64,000 bases of DNA from Crossiella sp. CA-258035 (lineage in GTDB: Bacteria; Actinomycetota; Actinomycetes; Mycobacteriales; Pseudonocardiaceae), in assembly GCF_030064675.1 (NCBI RefSeq), contig NZ_CP116413.1, positions 3,380,001 to 3,444,000 of the forward strand, given 5' to 3'. Both the position numbers and the translations under genes were made by a program. Below, one piece after another: positions 16,478 through 24,858 of this stretch. A model generated the notes under the pieces. The model did no database searches. It worked only from the letters and a program-made list of their open reading frames with translations, and was not told the origin of the DNA. The stretch's first letter is position 1; the number at the start of each line of letters is the position of its first letter.

Positions 16478-18307
16478 ATGACCAACGCACCTCCCGTACC
16501 GTCCACAGTGGACTCCCGGTCCGGCGCACCGGCCACCCGCCCGCACATCCCCGAGCTGGACGGCCTGCGCGGCCTGGCCATCGCCGGGGTCCTGCTCTTC
16601 CACGCCGGTCACCTCAGCGGCGGGTTCCTCGGCGTGGACCTGTTCTTCGTGCTCTCCGGCTACCTCATCACCGACCTGCTGCTGCGCGACCGCCACCTGT
16701 CCCTGCCCCGGTTCTGGGGCCGCCGGATCCGCCGCCTGTGGCCCGCGCTGGCGGTGCTGCTGGTCGGTGTCACCCTGCTCACCTGGGCTTTCGGCACCCC
16801 CGACCAGCTGCGCGGCGCGCTCGCGGACGGGCCGTGGACCCAGCTCAACCTGGCCAACTGGCACCTGCTGGCCGAGTCGGCGGGGTACTGGGACCGGTTC
16901 GGGCCGGGGCGGGTGTTCGGGCACCTGTGGAGCATCGCGGTGGAGGAGCAGTTCTACCTGCTGTGGCCGCTGGTGGTGCTCGCGTTGCGCCGGGAACGGG
17001 CGGTGGCGCTGGCCGCGGGGCTGGGTTCGCTGCTGTCGCTGGGGCTCATGGTGCTGCTGGCCGAACCGGACCGGGTGTACACCGGCACCGACACCAGGGC
17101 GTTCTCGCTGCTGCTGGGCGCGCTGGTGGCGGTGCCGGCGGTGCGACAGTGGGTGCTGCGCCGGGTGCCCTCGTGGATGGTGCTACCGCTGGTGGCCGGG
17201 CTGGCGGTGAGCTGGCTGCTGGTGGACGGGGAGCACTCACCGATCCTGTTCCAGGGCGGGCTGTTCGCGCACGCGGCGGCCGCGGCGCTGCTGATCGTGC
17301 TGGCCCCGGGGTCGGTGCTGGCGCGCGGCCTGGCCTGGCGGCCGCTGCGCGGGCTGGGACTCGTCTCCTACAGCCTCTACCTGTGGCACTGGCCGGTGTT
17401 CCTGTTGCTGGGCAAGGAGAAGACCGGACTGGACGGCTGGGCTTGGACGCTGCTGGTCTGCGCGGTCTCCCTGGCACTGGCGGTGCTGTCGAAGGTGTCC
17501 GTGGAGGACCCGGTCCGGTTCCGCGCGACCTGGGCCCGTGGCCACACCGGACTGGTGGCCTTCGCGGCCAGCATGGCGGTGGTCGCGCTGACCTGGATCG
17601 CGGTGCCCCGGCCCGCCGCGGCGGTGATCGACACTGGTGCGCTCGGCGGCGGTGGCGCGGTCTCGGCCAACGGCCCCAAGGCATCCAGGGTGCTGTTCAT
17701 GGGCGACTCCATCGCCGTCGGACTCGCGCTGCCGCTGGCGGCAGCGACCAAGGCCAGCGGCCTGACCCTGAAGTCGGTGGCCGCCGCGGGCGGTGGCGGC
17801 GTGGTCGGTCCGTTGGCCGAGATGACCTGGGCCGAACTGCCCGGCACGATCGCGGAGTTCCGGCCGGACGTGCTCGTCTACCAGGTGACCACCTATGACT
17901 GGGGCAGCGCCGCCGAGCAGCGCGCCGGGTACGAGCGGCTGGTCAAGGCGGCCGGGCAGGCGAAGGTGCTGTTCGTGACCATGCCGCCGATCAAGCCGGA
18001 TGAGTTCTACGCCGGGCACATGGACGAGCTGGCCCGCACCGCCACGGTGCTGCGCGAGGTCGCCGCCGGCGGCCGGGCCGAGGTGCTGGACGCCGGTCAG
18101 GTCTGGGGCGCGGCCTACCAGCGGGAACGCGAGGGCAAGGTCGAGCGCAGCAGCGACGGCATCCACACCTGCCCGGCAGGCGCGGCCCGCTTCACCGCCT
18201 GGCTGCTCGACGCCCTGACCGCCCGCTTCTCCGGCGTCACCAAGGTCTCCCCGGACACCTGGGCCAACACCGGCTGGTCCGCCGACCAGCACTTCAAGGG
18301 CTGCTAA
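16478..18307 (+). CDS. Acyltransferase-3 with C-terminal SGNH domain (OafA-like)
   Basis: Residues about 20-370 are the acyltransferase-3 membrane domain with ten or so helices: it opens with HIPELDGLRGLAIAGVLLFH and includes the conserved GGFLGVDLFFVLSGYLI and WSIAVEEQFYLLWPL. The last 200 residues are an SGNH hydrolase-like domain (FMGDSIAVGL and the DGIH catalytic pair). Such proteins O-acetylate cell-wall or surface polysaccharides. I take ATG at 16478; an in-frame start at 16409 is possible. The stop codon TAA forms the edge of a long palindrome. One GTCCACAGTGGAC copy is at 16501. Confidence 0.9.
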   Translation: MTNAPPVPSTVDSRSGAPATRPHIPELDGLRGLAIAGVLLFHAGHLSGGFLGVDLFFVLSGYLITDLLLRDRHLSLPRFWGRRIRRLWPALAVLLVGVTLLTWAFGTPDQLRGALADGPWTQLNLANWHLLAESAGYWDRFGPGRVFGHLWSIAVEEQFYLLWPLVVLALRRERAVALAAGLGSLLSLGLMVLLAEPDRVYTGTDTRAFSLLLGALVAVPAVRQWVLRRVPSWMVLPLVAGLAVSWLLVDGEHSPILFQGGLFAHAAAAALLIVLAPGSVLARGLAWRPLRGLGLVSYSLYLWHWPVFLLLGKEKTGLDGWAWTLLVCAVSLALAVLSKVSVEDPVRFRATWARGHTGLVAFAASMAVVALTWIAVPRPAAAVIDTGALGGGGAVSANGPKASRVLFMGDSIAVGLALPLAAATKASGLTLKSVAAAGGGGVVGPLAEMTWAELPGTIAEFRPDVLVYQVTTYDWGSAAEQRAGYERLVKAAGQAKVLFVTMPPIKPDEFYAGHMDELARTATVLREVAAGGRAEVLDAGQVWGAAYQREREGKVERSSDGIHTCPAGAARFTAWLLDALTARFSGVTKVSPDTWANTGWSADQHFKGC

Positions 18308-18457
18308 CCCCACCCCCGAGTGTTGGCCGTTGTCGTACGGAGTGTTGGCCGAACTGGTACGGCGGCGGCCAACACCGGGTACGGCAACGGCCAACATTGG
18401 GTACGAGATCGGCCAACACGGCGTACCACAACGGCCAACACTCGGGGGTGGGTTAGC
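18304..18457. repeat. Six 22-nt repeats in a long palindrome between convergent genes
   Basis: Two forward copies (18320-18341, 18342-18363) and four inverted copies (18354-18375, 18376-18397, 18398-18419, 18420-18441) of a 22-nt unit, consensus GTGTTGGCCGNNNNNGTACNN, fill the gap. The inner forward and inverted units share a GTAC centre. Flanking arms CTAACCC(C)ACCCCCGA extend the palindrome to the stop codons of both neighbouring genes, giving an outer stem of over 30 bp with few mismatches. It probably ends transcription both ways; a repeat-family or protein-binding role is open. Confidence 0.85.
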
Positions 18458-18926
18458 GGGGTGGGCAGGTGCGCGGGCCGAGTGGATCGGTGCCGGGCAG
18501 GGTGAGCTGAAGTTGCACCCTGGTCGACGCCGATCCGCCGCCCTGCACGTGCACGCCCAGGGCGGTGCAGACGATCTGGTCGACGCCGCGGTCGGTCAGC
18601 TCGGCTCGGGACAGCGGCAGGACCAGGGTGATCAGGCCGGGTTCGGTGGTGGCGCTGACCAGGGTGTTGCCGGTCTTGGCGATCTCGGAGTGCAGTCCGC
18701 GCTCGTCGCCGGGGCCGGTGAGCAGCAGCGCGACGGCCTCGCCGATGGAGCCGAGGCGGTGGGTGTCGCGTTCGGTGCGGCGGAGCTCGCCCTTGGTGTC
18801 GACGAAGTACAGCGTCACGGTGGGGGAGACCCCGGTCGGCGCCTCGCCGCCGTCCTCCACAGTGGACGGTGGGATGCCGCAGCCAGCGGTCAGCGTCAGC
18901 AGCGCGGCCAGCGCGAGCCGCCTCAA
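18453..18926 (-). CDS. GerMN-domain lipoprotein
   Basis: A lipoprotein signal (MRRLALAALLTLTAGCG, lipobox LTAGC with C16) leads to a domain of about 110 residues with GerMN features (VTLYFVDTKGELRRTER and IGEAVALLLTGP). The domain also occurs in LpqB and in lipoproteins beside envelope two-component systems. The gene overlaps the kinase gene by 4 nt and is third in the operon after regulator and kinase, the same order as mtrA-mtrB-lpqB, so it probably tunes the kinase outside the membrane. Confidence 0.88.
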   Translation of the reverse strand: MRRLALAALLTLTAGCGIPPSTVEDGGEAPTGVSPTVTLYFVDTKGELRRTERDTHRLGSIGEAVALLLTGPGDERGLHSEIAKTGNTLVSATTEPGLITLVLPLSRAELTDRGVDQIVCTALGVHVQGGGSASTRVQLQLTLPGTDPLGPRTCPPR

Positions 18927-20308
18927 AACGCCATCCTCGGCAGCACCAGGACGAAGCGGGCCCCGCCGGCCGGAGCGTTGCCCGCGGTGAGGTCGCCGCC
19001 GTGCAGGCGGGCGTTGGCCAGCGCGATGGACAGGCCAAGTCCGCTGCCGCCGGTGCGCGCCGGGTCGGCCTTGTAGAACCGGTCGAACACCTGGGGCAGC
19101 ACGGATTCCGGCAGCCCGGGACCCCGGTCGGCGACCTCGATCTCGATCCGGTCGGCGGTGGCGCGCAGTCGCACGGTCACCGGGGGCGCGCCGTGCCGCA
19201 GCGCGTTGCCGACCAGGTTGGCCACGATCACGTCCAGCCGCCGCGGATCCAGCCTGGCTCGCACCTCCGGCAGGTCCGTCGCCACCTGGTCCAGCCAGCC
19301 GCGGACCCGCAGGCAGTCCCGGATCGCCCCGGCCACCTCGACCTCCTCGATCCGCAGCCGCGCCATGCCCGCGTCGAACCGGGAGACCTCCATCAGCTCC
19401 TCGACCAGCCGCACCAGCCGCTGGGTGGCCGCCACCGCCAGCTCCGCCGACTCCCGTTCCACCGGGTCCAGCTTGCCGCTGCCCGCTTGGAGCAGTTCGC
19501 TCACCGCGGCCAGGGTGCTCAGCGGGGTGCGCAGCTCGTGTGAGACGTCGGCGACGAACCGGCGCGCGTCGGCCTCCAGCCGCCGCAGCTCGGCCACCGT
19601 GCGCTGCAACGCCTCGGCCATCTCGTTGACCGTCACGGACAGCTCGGCCAGCTCGTCCTTGCCGCGCACCGGAAGCCGCGCGCCGAGGTCACCCGCGGCC
19701 AGCGTGCGCGCGGTGTCGCGGACCCGGCGGACCGGCCCCAGCACCCCGCCCGCGGCCAGCAGCGCGAGCAGCACCGCCAGCGGCAGGGCGATCGCGCTGG
19801 TGCGCGCGGCGGCCATGGTCAGCTCGTCCAGCTGGGCCTGGGTGCCCGCCAGGTCGCGCACCGCGTAGACCTCGATGCCCGAGGGTCTGCGCTGCCCGTC
19901 CACCGCGGTGATCATCACCGGCGTGCCGATGAGCAGCCGCGGCCCGTCCGCGTCGATCCGTTGCCACACCAGGCGTTGCCGCTCCCGCACCGCGCCGCGC
20001 AGCGCCTCGGCCGCCCGCTCCGCGCCACCGCCCGAGCTGCGGTCCACATAGGACACCAGCGTCTGCTCGCCGACCGCCGCGCGCAGCCGGTCCAGCGCGG
20101 CGGCGTCCGGCGGGAAGGTCAGCTCCCTGGCCACCGCGGCGATCCGCGCGGTCAGCTCCCCGGTCAGCCGCTGCCGCGCCTCGCTGAGCAGCGCCGACCG
20201 CGCCGAACCCGCGCCAGCCCAGGCCGCTGCCACCGCACCCAGCGCGGTGACCAGCACAAACGCCAGCACCAGCCGGGTGCGCAGCCCGTACGGCCAGCGC
20301 ACCCTCAT
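18923..20308 (-). CDS. Sensor histidine kinase (CseC/MtrB-like)
   Basis: The 461-residue kinase has two membrane helices (about 10-32 and 172-190) around a sensor domain, a HAMP linker (GPVRRVRDTARTLAAGD), H-box VADVSHELRTPLSTL, N-box VANLVGNALRHG and G-boxes (DRGPGLPESVL, GSGLGLSI). The ATG start overlaps the regulator stop (ATGA), which fixes it against a longer open frame. It should detect envelope stress or cell-wall state and phosphorylate the regulator at 20305. Confidence 0.93.
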   Translation of the reverse strand: MRVRWPYGLRTRLVLAFVLVTALGAVAAAWAGAGSARSALLSEARQRLTGELTARIAAVARELTFPPDAAALDRLRAAVGEQTLVSYVDRSSGGGAERAAEALRGAVRERQRLVWQRIDADGPRLLIGTPVMITAVDGQRRPSGIEVYAVRDLAGTQAQLDELTMAAARTSAIALPLAVLLALLAAGGVLGPVRRVRDTARTLAAGDLGARLPVRGKDELAELSVTVNEMAEALQRTVAELRRLEADARRFVADVSHELRTPLSTLAAVSELLQAGSGKLDPVERESAELAVAATQRLVRLVEELMEVSRFDAGMARLRIEEVEVAGAIRDCLRVRGWLDQVATDLPEVRARLDPRRLDVIVANLVGNALRHGAPPVTVRLRATADRIEIEVADRGPGLPESVLPQVFDRFYKADPARTGGSGLGLSIALANARLHGGDLTAGNAPAGGARFVLVLPRMAF

Positions 20309-20979
20309 CGCGCGCCGAACCGGTAGCCGAAGCCCCGCGCGGTCAGCACGTGCTCGGGTTCGCGCGGCGAACGCTCGATCTTGGCCCGCAGCCGCTGCAC
20401 GCAGTTGTCCACCAGCCGCGAGTCGCCGAGGTAGTCGTGCTCCCACACCAGTTCCAGCAGCTGCTGGCGGCTGAACACCCGCCCCGGCGCGCGGGCCAGG
20501 GTCAGCAGCAGCCGGAACTCCGTCGGGGTCAGCGCCACCGGCTCCCCGGCCAGCGACACGGTGGCCGCGGCCGGGTCGATGCTCAGCTCGCCGTGGGTGA
20601 GCACCCCGTCCGGTGTGATCCCGCTGCGCCGCAGCACCGCCCGGATCCGCGCGTCCAGCACGGTCGGCTGCGCCGGTTTCACCACGTAGTCATCGGCCCC
20701 GGCCTCCAGCCCGCGCACCACGTCGAAGTCGTCGCCGCGCGCGGTCAGCATGATCACCGGCACCGTGCCCGCGCTCCGGATCCGCCGGCACACCTCGAAG
20801 CCGTCCACCCCGGGCAGCATGACGTCGAGCACCACCACATCCGGCGGGGTGGCGGCCAGCTCACGCAGCCCGGCCTCGCCGTCCTCGGCGGTGCGCACCT
20901 GGTGGCCGTGCCGGTCCAGCGCGAGCTGCAACCCACGGCGCACCAGCGGATCGTCCTCGATGAGCAGAATCGCGACCAC
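20305..20979 (-). CDS. OmpR-family response regulator (CseB-like)
   Basis: The receiver has the acidic pair in LLIEDDPLV, phospho-Asp in VVLDVMLPG and Lys in DDYVVKP; the winged helix at about 130-222 includes LTPTEFRLLLTLARAPG and ARGFGYRFG. The GTG start lies at the head of a three-gene operon with the kinase and GerMN lipoprotein. The family pattern resembles CseB of the sigma-E envelope response, but no sigma factor gene is adjacent here. Confidence 0.93.
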   Translation of the reverse strand: MVAILLIEDDPLVRRGLQLALDRHGHQVRTAEDGEAGLRELAATPPDVVVLDVMLPGVDGFEVCRRIRSAGTVPVIMLTARGDDFDVVRGLEAGADDYVVKPAQPTVLDARIRAVLRRSGITPDGVLTHGELSIDPAAATVSLAGEPVALTPTEFRLLLTLARAPGRVFSRQQLLELVWEHDYLGDSRLVDNCVQRLRAKIERSPREPEHVLTARGFGYRFGAR

Positions 20980-21094
20980 CCGGCCAGTATGCGGCGGCGA
21001 CCCGATCTTGGCTGGTCACGCCGGGCGGCTGCGACACAACTACGACTTTGTCATCACGATTGTTTCAGTGTCGAGCGAAATTAATCCCTCCGAA

Positions 21095-21115
21095 CAAGAA
21101 AAAAGCCACCCAGCC
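21095..21115 (-). terminator. Possible minus-strand terminator with T-run
   Basis: Read on the minus strand, a GC-rich stretch after the VOC gene ends in TTTTTTC, in an AT-rich patch (about 21040-21110) that contrasts with its surroundings. The hairpin before the T-run is weak, so this is tentative. Confidence 0.3.
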
Positions 21116-21128
21116 GGGAAGCAGGACC

Positions 21129-21518
21129 TCAGTCGACGCAGAACTCGTTGCCCTCGATGTCCTGCATCACGATGCACGACTCGTTCTCCTCATCGGCTTC
21201 CAGCAGCCGCAGGCGCACCGCACCGAGCGCGACCAGCCGGGCGCACTCCGCCTCCAGCACGGCCAGGCGCTCGGCGCCCACCAGCCCGGTGCCGGCCCGC
21301 ACGCACAGGTGCACCCGGTTCTTGACCACCTTGCCCTCGGGCACGCGCTGGAAGTACAGCCGAGGACCGACACCCGTGGGATCGGTGCAGACGGCCGAGC
21401 TCTGCCCCTCCGGCGACGGCGGCGGCGTGACGTAGCCCAGCACCTCGGACCAGAACTGGGCGAGGCGCTCAGGTTCCGCGCAGTCGAAGGTGACCTGGAA
21501 CTGTTTGACCGATGCCAT
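21129..21518 (-). CDS. VOC-superfamily (glyoxalase/bleomycin-resistance-like) protein
   Basis: The 129-residue single-domain protein has the VOC layout: an N-terminal QFQVTFDCAEPERLAQFWSE, a central RLYFQRVPEGKVVKNRVHL carrying the metal-site His, and a C-terminal MQDIEGNEFCVD with the metal-site Glu. Such proteins bind or modify small molecules, often for resistance. It is monocistronic. Substrate not predictable; the paralogue at 26942 shares the fold. Confidence 0.88.
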   Translation of the reverse strand: MASVKQFQVTFDCAEPERLAQFWSEVLGYVTPPPSPEGQSSAVCTDPTGVGPRLYFQRVPEGKVVKNRVHLCVRAGTGLVGAERLAVLEAECARLVALGAVRLRLLEADEENESCIVMQDIEGNEFCVD

Positions 21519-21563
21519 CCGGCCACCATAGTTGCCGTCGAGCGGACACGTGCTGACCGGGGC

Positions 21564-22361
21564 TCACTCCGCGGTCCCCGCCGCGCCGAGCAGCTGCCGG
21601 ATCCGGGTGGTGGCCGCGGCGAACGCGGGCAGCGCCATGGTTTCCGCGTAGTCGCGCCGGGCGGGCAGGTCGATCGGGATGGTCTCGGCGATCCGGCCGG
21701 GCCGGGCGGTGAGCACGACCACCCGGTTGGCCAGGTAGGCGGACTCGGCGATGGAGTGGGTGACCAGCAGCACCGTGGTGCCGGTCTCCCGCCAGATCCG
21801 GTGCAGCTCCACGTTGAGCTGCTCGCGGGTGAGCGCGTCCAGTGCGCCGAAGGGCTCGTCCATCAGCAGCACCTGGGGCCGGTGCAGCAGCGCCCGGCAC
21901 AGCGCCACCCGCTGCCGCATGCCGCCGGAGAGCTCGTGCGGCAGCGCGTCGGCGAAGCCGGACAGGCCGGTCAGCTCGATCAGCTCGTCGGTGCGCCTCC
22001 CGGCCTCGGCGGCGGGCATGCCGCGCATCTCCGCCTGTAGCAGGATGTTGCGGCGGGCCGAGCGCCAGTCCAGCAGGGCGGCGCGCTGGAAGACGTAGCC
22101 GATGTCGTGGCGGGGTCCGCGCACCTGTTCGCCGAGCAGGTGCACCGCGCCCGCGGAGGGTTTCAGCAGTCCGGCCACCAGTTTCAGCAGGGTGGACTTG
22201 CCGCAGCCGGACGGGCCGACCAGGGCGACGAACTCGCCGGGCGCCACGTCCAGGGACACCCCGTCCACGGCGGTCACGGCCTGGCGGCGGGCCCGGAAGC
22301 GCACCGCGACCGAGTCCAGCCGGACCGCGTGGCTGGTGCGGGTCGTGATCACCCGGCTCAT
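21564..22361 (-). CDS. ABC importer ATPase (SsuB/TauB/ThiZ type)
   Basis: All ATPase motifs are present: Walker A GPSGCGKSTLLKL, Q-loop VFQRAALLDW, signature LSGGMRQRVALCRAL, Walker B VLLMDEPFGALD and H-switch THSIAESAYLA. The family serves nitrate, sulfonate, taurine and pyrimidine-precursor importers. It is the last gene of the permease, binding protein, ATPase operon and overlaps the binding-protein gene by 4 nt. Confidence 0.93.
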   Translation of the reverse strand: MSRVITTRTSHAVRLDSVAVRFRARRQAVTAVDGVSLDVAPGEFVALVGPSGCGKSTLLKLVAGLLKPSAGAVHLLGEQVRGPRHDIGYVFQRAALLDWRSARRNILLQAEMRGMPAAEAGRRTDELIELTGLSGFADALPHELSGGMRQRVALCRALLHRPQVLLMDEPFGALDALTREQLNVELHRIWRETGTTVLLVTHSIAESAYLANRVVVLTARPGRIAETIPIDLPARRDYAETMALPAFAAATTRIRQLLGAAGTAE

Positions 22362-23350
22362 CCCTTCGGCGCCAGGTGCTGGGCCCAGTAGGTGCCGGGA
22401 TCCTTTGCCGCGGCGAGGATTCCGGTGCGCGCGAACAGCTCGATGGTGGCCCGCCAGTCGGCCTCGGTGTTGACCCCGGGGGCCTGGCCGCGGGTGCCCG
22501 CGGTGTGCAGCAGCGCGCGGGTGGCGGTGAACTGGTCGAGCACCACCGCGGGCGGGGGCAGCTGGGCGGAGGCGTCCTTCATCGCCTCCACCGCGGCGGC
22601 CGGGTTCTTCTCCGCCTCCGCCCAGGCTTCGGTGGTGGCCGCGACCATCCGCTTGACCAGGTCAGGGTCGGAGTCCAGCAGGGCGGTGGAGGTGAGCAGG
22701 CCGTCGCTGTAGTAGGTGAGGCCGAAGTCGGCGAAACGCAGCTGGGACACCGGTTTCCCGGCCTTGTCCTGGATGATCGGGCCCTGGTCGTTGGCGTAGC
22801 CGACCAGCGCGTCGGCCCGGCCCGCGATCACCGCGGCGATCTTGCCCGCCGGGTCGATGTTCTGCACCCGCACATCGCCCTCGGCCAGGCCGTTCTGCTT
22901 GAGGAAGGCGCCGAAGGTCTTGGACAGCGCGTCACCCGCGGTCACCGCGACGATTTTCCCTTTGAGGTCAGCGGGTTTGCTGATGCCCTTGTCGCCGAAG
23001 AACTGCACGGCGGCCGGGGTGGTCTGCACGTAGACGCCCAGGCTTTTCACCGGGACGCCGGAGTCGACCGCGGCGAGCAGAGAGGAGGTGTCGGCCCAGC
23101 CGAACTCGGTCTGGCCGCCGCCGACGGCCTGCACGGTCTTGCCGGAGCCCTGGCCCGCCTGGATCTTGAGGTTGATCCCGTGCTTGCCGAAGATGCCCTG
23201 TTTCAGGCCGTGGTAGAAGGGCGCGTGCTCGCCGTAGGGATACCAGTTGAGGGTCAGGGTGACCTGCTTGCCCTGCTCGGCCGGCGCGCCGCCGCACCCG
23301 GCGACGGCCAGCAGCAGCGCGGCGAGCAGGACGGGGACGGAGCTGCGCAT
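22358..23350 (-). CDS. ABC importer substrate-binding lipoprotein (NMT1/THI5-like)
   Basis: A lipobox (LAVAGCGG, C19) is followed by an NMT1/THI5-like periplasmic-binding fold. Its start LTLNWYPYGEHAPFYHGLK closely follows ThiY-type proteins that bind thiamine-pyrimidine precursors, and GGQTEFGWADTSSLLAA and YANDQGPIIQDKAG fit the same group. ATG at 23350 was chosen over the longer open frame because it begins the signal peptide. The substrate may be a thiamine precursor or related aromatic; sulfonates cannot be excluded. Confidence 0.9.
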   Translation of the reverse strand: MRSSVPVLLAALLLAVAGCGGAPAEQGKQVTLTLNWYPYGEHAPFYHGLKQGIFGKHGINLKIQAGQGSGKTVQAVGGGQTEFGWADTSSLLAAVDSGVPVKSLGVYVQTTPAAVQFFGDKGISKPADLKGKIVAVTAGDALSKTFGAFLKQNGLAEGDVRVQNIDPAGKIAAVIAGRADALVGYANDQGPIIQDKAGKPVSQLRFADFGLTYYSDGLLTSTALLDSDPDLVKRMVAATTEAWAEAEKNPAAAVEAMKDASAQLPPPAVVLDQFTATRALLHTAGTRGQAPGVNTEADWRATIELFARTGILAAAKDPGTYWAQHLAPKG

Positions 23351-23361
23351 GGCTGGCCCTC

Positions 23362-24171
23362 CTAGAGAGTGGTCACGGGGTCGGCGCGGCGGCTGACGTG
23401 CCAGGGCAGCAGCAGCCGTTCGGCCAGTTCCAGCAGCGCGAACAGGGCCACGCCGATCAGCGACATCAGGATCAGGCCGGCGAACAGCATTGGCGTGTCG
23501 AGGTTTCCGTTGGCCTGCAGGATCACGTAGCCCAGGCCCTCGTTGGCGCCGACGAACTCGCCGACCACCGCGCCGGTCACCGCCAGCGTCACCGCGACCT
23601 TCAGCCCGGCGAACAGCTGTGGCAGCGCGGCCGGGAAGCGGATCTTGACGAAGGTCTTCAGCGGCCCGCCGCCCATGGTGGCGGCCAGGTCCAGGGTCTC
23701 CGCGCCGACCGACTTGAGCCCGGTGACCATGGAGATCACCACCGGGAAGAACGCGATCAGCACCGCCACCAGCACCTTGGGCGCCAGCCCGAAACCCAGC
23801 CACACCACGAACAGCGGCGCGACCGCGATCTTGGGGATCACCTGGGCGAAGACCAGGACCGGGTAGAGCGTCTTCTCCAACGCGGGGGAGTAGACCATGG
23901 TCACCGCGGCCAGCACGCCGAGCACCGCGGCGATCAGGAAGCCCAGCACGGTCTCGTAGCCGGTGACCCAGGTGTGCTCGCTGAGGTAGCCCCACTTGGC
24001 GGCGAACACCGCCAGCGTCGCGCCGGGGGAGGGGATGAGGTAGGGCGCGACCAGTCCGGTGGCGGTGACCAGCTGCCAGCAGGCCAGTGCCGCGGCCAGC
24101 AGCGCGATCGGCCGCCAGGAGCGTTCGGCGGCCAGTCGCCAGCGGCTGACTTCCGGTGCGCGGTCGGTCAT
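23362..24171 (-). CDS. ABC importer permease (SsuC/ThiX type)
   Basis: The 269-residue permease has six membrane helices and the EAA loop (GAETLDLAATMGGGPLKTFVKIRFPAAL region, about residues 150-178) that docks with the ATPase. ATG at 24171 has GGAG just upstream; the longer open frame would add an untypical tail. It is the first gene of the importer operon, behind a perfect LacI-type operator. Confidence 0.91.
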   Translation of the reverse strand: MTDRAPEVSRWRLAAERSWRPIALLAAALACWQLVTATGLVAPYLIPSPGATLAVFAAKWGYLSEHTWVTGYETVLGFLIAAVLGVLAAVTMVYSPALEKTLYPVLVFAQVIPKIAVAPLFVVWLGFGLAPKVLVAVLIAFFPVVISMVTGLKSVGAETLDLAATMGGGPLKTFVKIRFPAALPQLFAGLKVAVTLAVTGAVVGEFVGANEGLGYVILQANGNLDTPMLFAGLILMSLIGVALFALLELAERLLLPWHVSRRADPVTTL

Positions 24172-24192
24172 CTCCGGTCTCCGTCCCCATGC

Positions 24193-24206
24193 GGAAAGCG
24201 CTTTCC
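24193..24206. promoter_or_regulatory. Perfect LacI-type operator GGAAAGCGCTTTCC
   Basis: A 14-bp perfect palindrome with the CGCTTTCC half-site typical of LacI/GalR-family operators lies 22 bp upstream of the importer permease start, within its leader or promoter. No LacI gene is adjacent, so a distant regulator, or the one at 48689, may act here. Confidence 0.7.
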
Positions 24207-24300
24207 GATTCGCGTGGGTCAGTACGCTAGAGGCGGAGCAGGGCACGGTCAAGGGAAAACCGGCTGTCGATGATCGCCGCGGCACCTAGAGTTGGCACCC

Positions 24301-24858
24301 GTGACCAGCCCCAGCCCGCGCCGACGTGCGGAGATGTTCGTCGACGCCGACCGAGACCCCCGGCCGACCGCCCCCGCCACCGGCGAGGAGCGCGCGGTGC
24401 TGCTGGGCGTCCTCAACGGCCAGCGCGCCACCCTGGAGCTCAAGTGCGCGGGCCTGGACGCCGAGCTGGCGGCCAGGTCGGTGCCGCCGTCCACGCTGTC
24501 CCTGCTCGGGCTGGTCCGGCACCTGGCCGAGGTCGAGCGCCGCTGGTTCCGCGTGGTGCTGGCCGGTCAGGACGCGCCGCCGCGCTACGTCACCCCGGAG
24601 CACCCGGACGCCGACTTCGACCAGGCCAGCGCCGACCCGGCGGTGGTCGCCGAGGCCTGGGCGGCCTGGCGCGCGGAGGTCGCCTTCGCCGAGCGGTTCA
24701 CCGCCGAGGCGCCCAGCCTGGACGTCGAGGGCGTGGACGGCTGGCGCGGCACGGTCTCGCTGCGCTGGGTGCTGATCCACCTGGTCGAGGAGTACGCCCG
24801 CCACAACGGACACGCCGACCTGCTCCGCGAATGCGTCGACGGGGCGGTCGGGCTGTGA
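24301..24858 (+). CDS. DinB/DUF664-family protein
   Basis: The 185-residue four-helix-bundle protein carries the three His positions of DinB-like metal-binding proteins (GLVRHLAEVERRW, then VLIHLVEEYARHNGHADLL). Related actinomycete proteins include thiol-dependent transferases (mycothiol or bacillithiol), but many are uncharacterised. GTG at 24301 is preceded by TAGAGT at about -10 spacing and no Shine-Dalgarno, suggesting a leaderless mRNA. Its stop overlaps the next start (GTGA). Confidence 0.85.
   Translation: MTSPSPRRRAEMFVDADRDPRPTAPATGEERAVLLGVLNGQRATLELKCAGLDAELAARSVPPSTLSLLGLVRHLAEVERRWFRVVLAGQDAPPRYVTPEHPDADFDQASADPAVVAEAWAAWRAEVAFAERFTAEAPSLDVEGVDGWRGTVSLRWVLIHLVEEYARHNGHADLLRECVDGAVGL

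Noticed and set aside
18304-18457. CRISPR-like array from repeated 22-nt units
   Set aside because: Units abut without spacers, change orientation and share a centre, and no cas gene is near. It is a palindromic repeat element.
18320-18505. Small ORFs across the repeat element
   Set aside because: They only translate the repeat units in open frames and have no ribosome-binding site.
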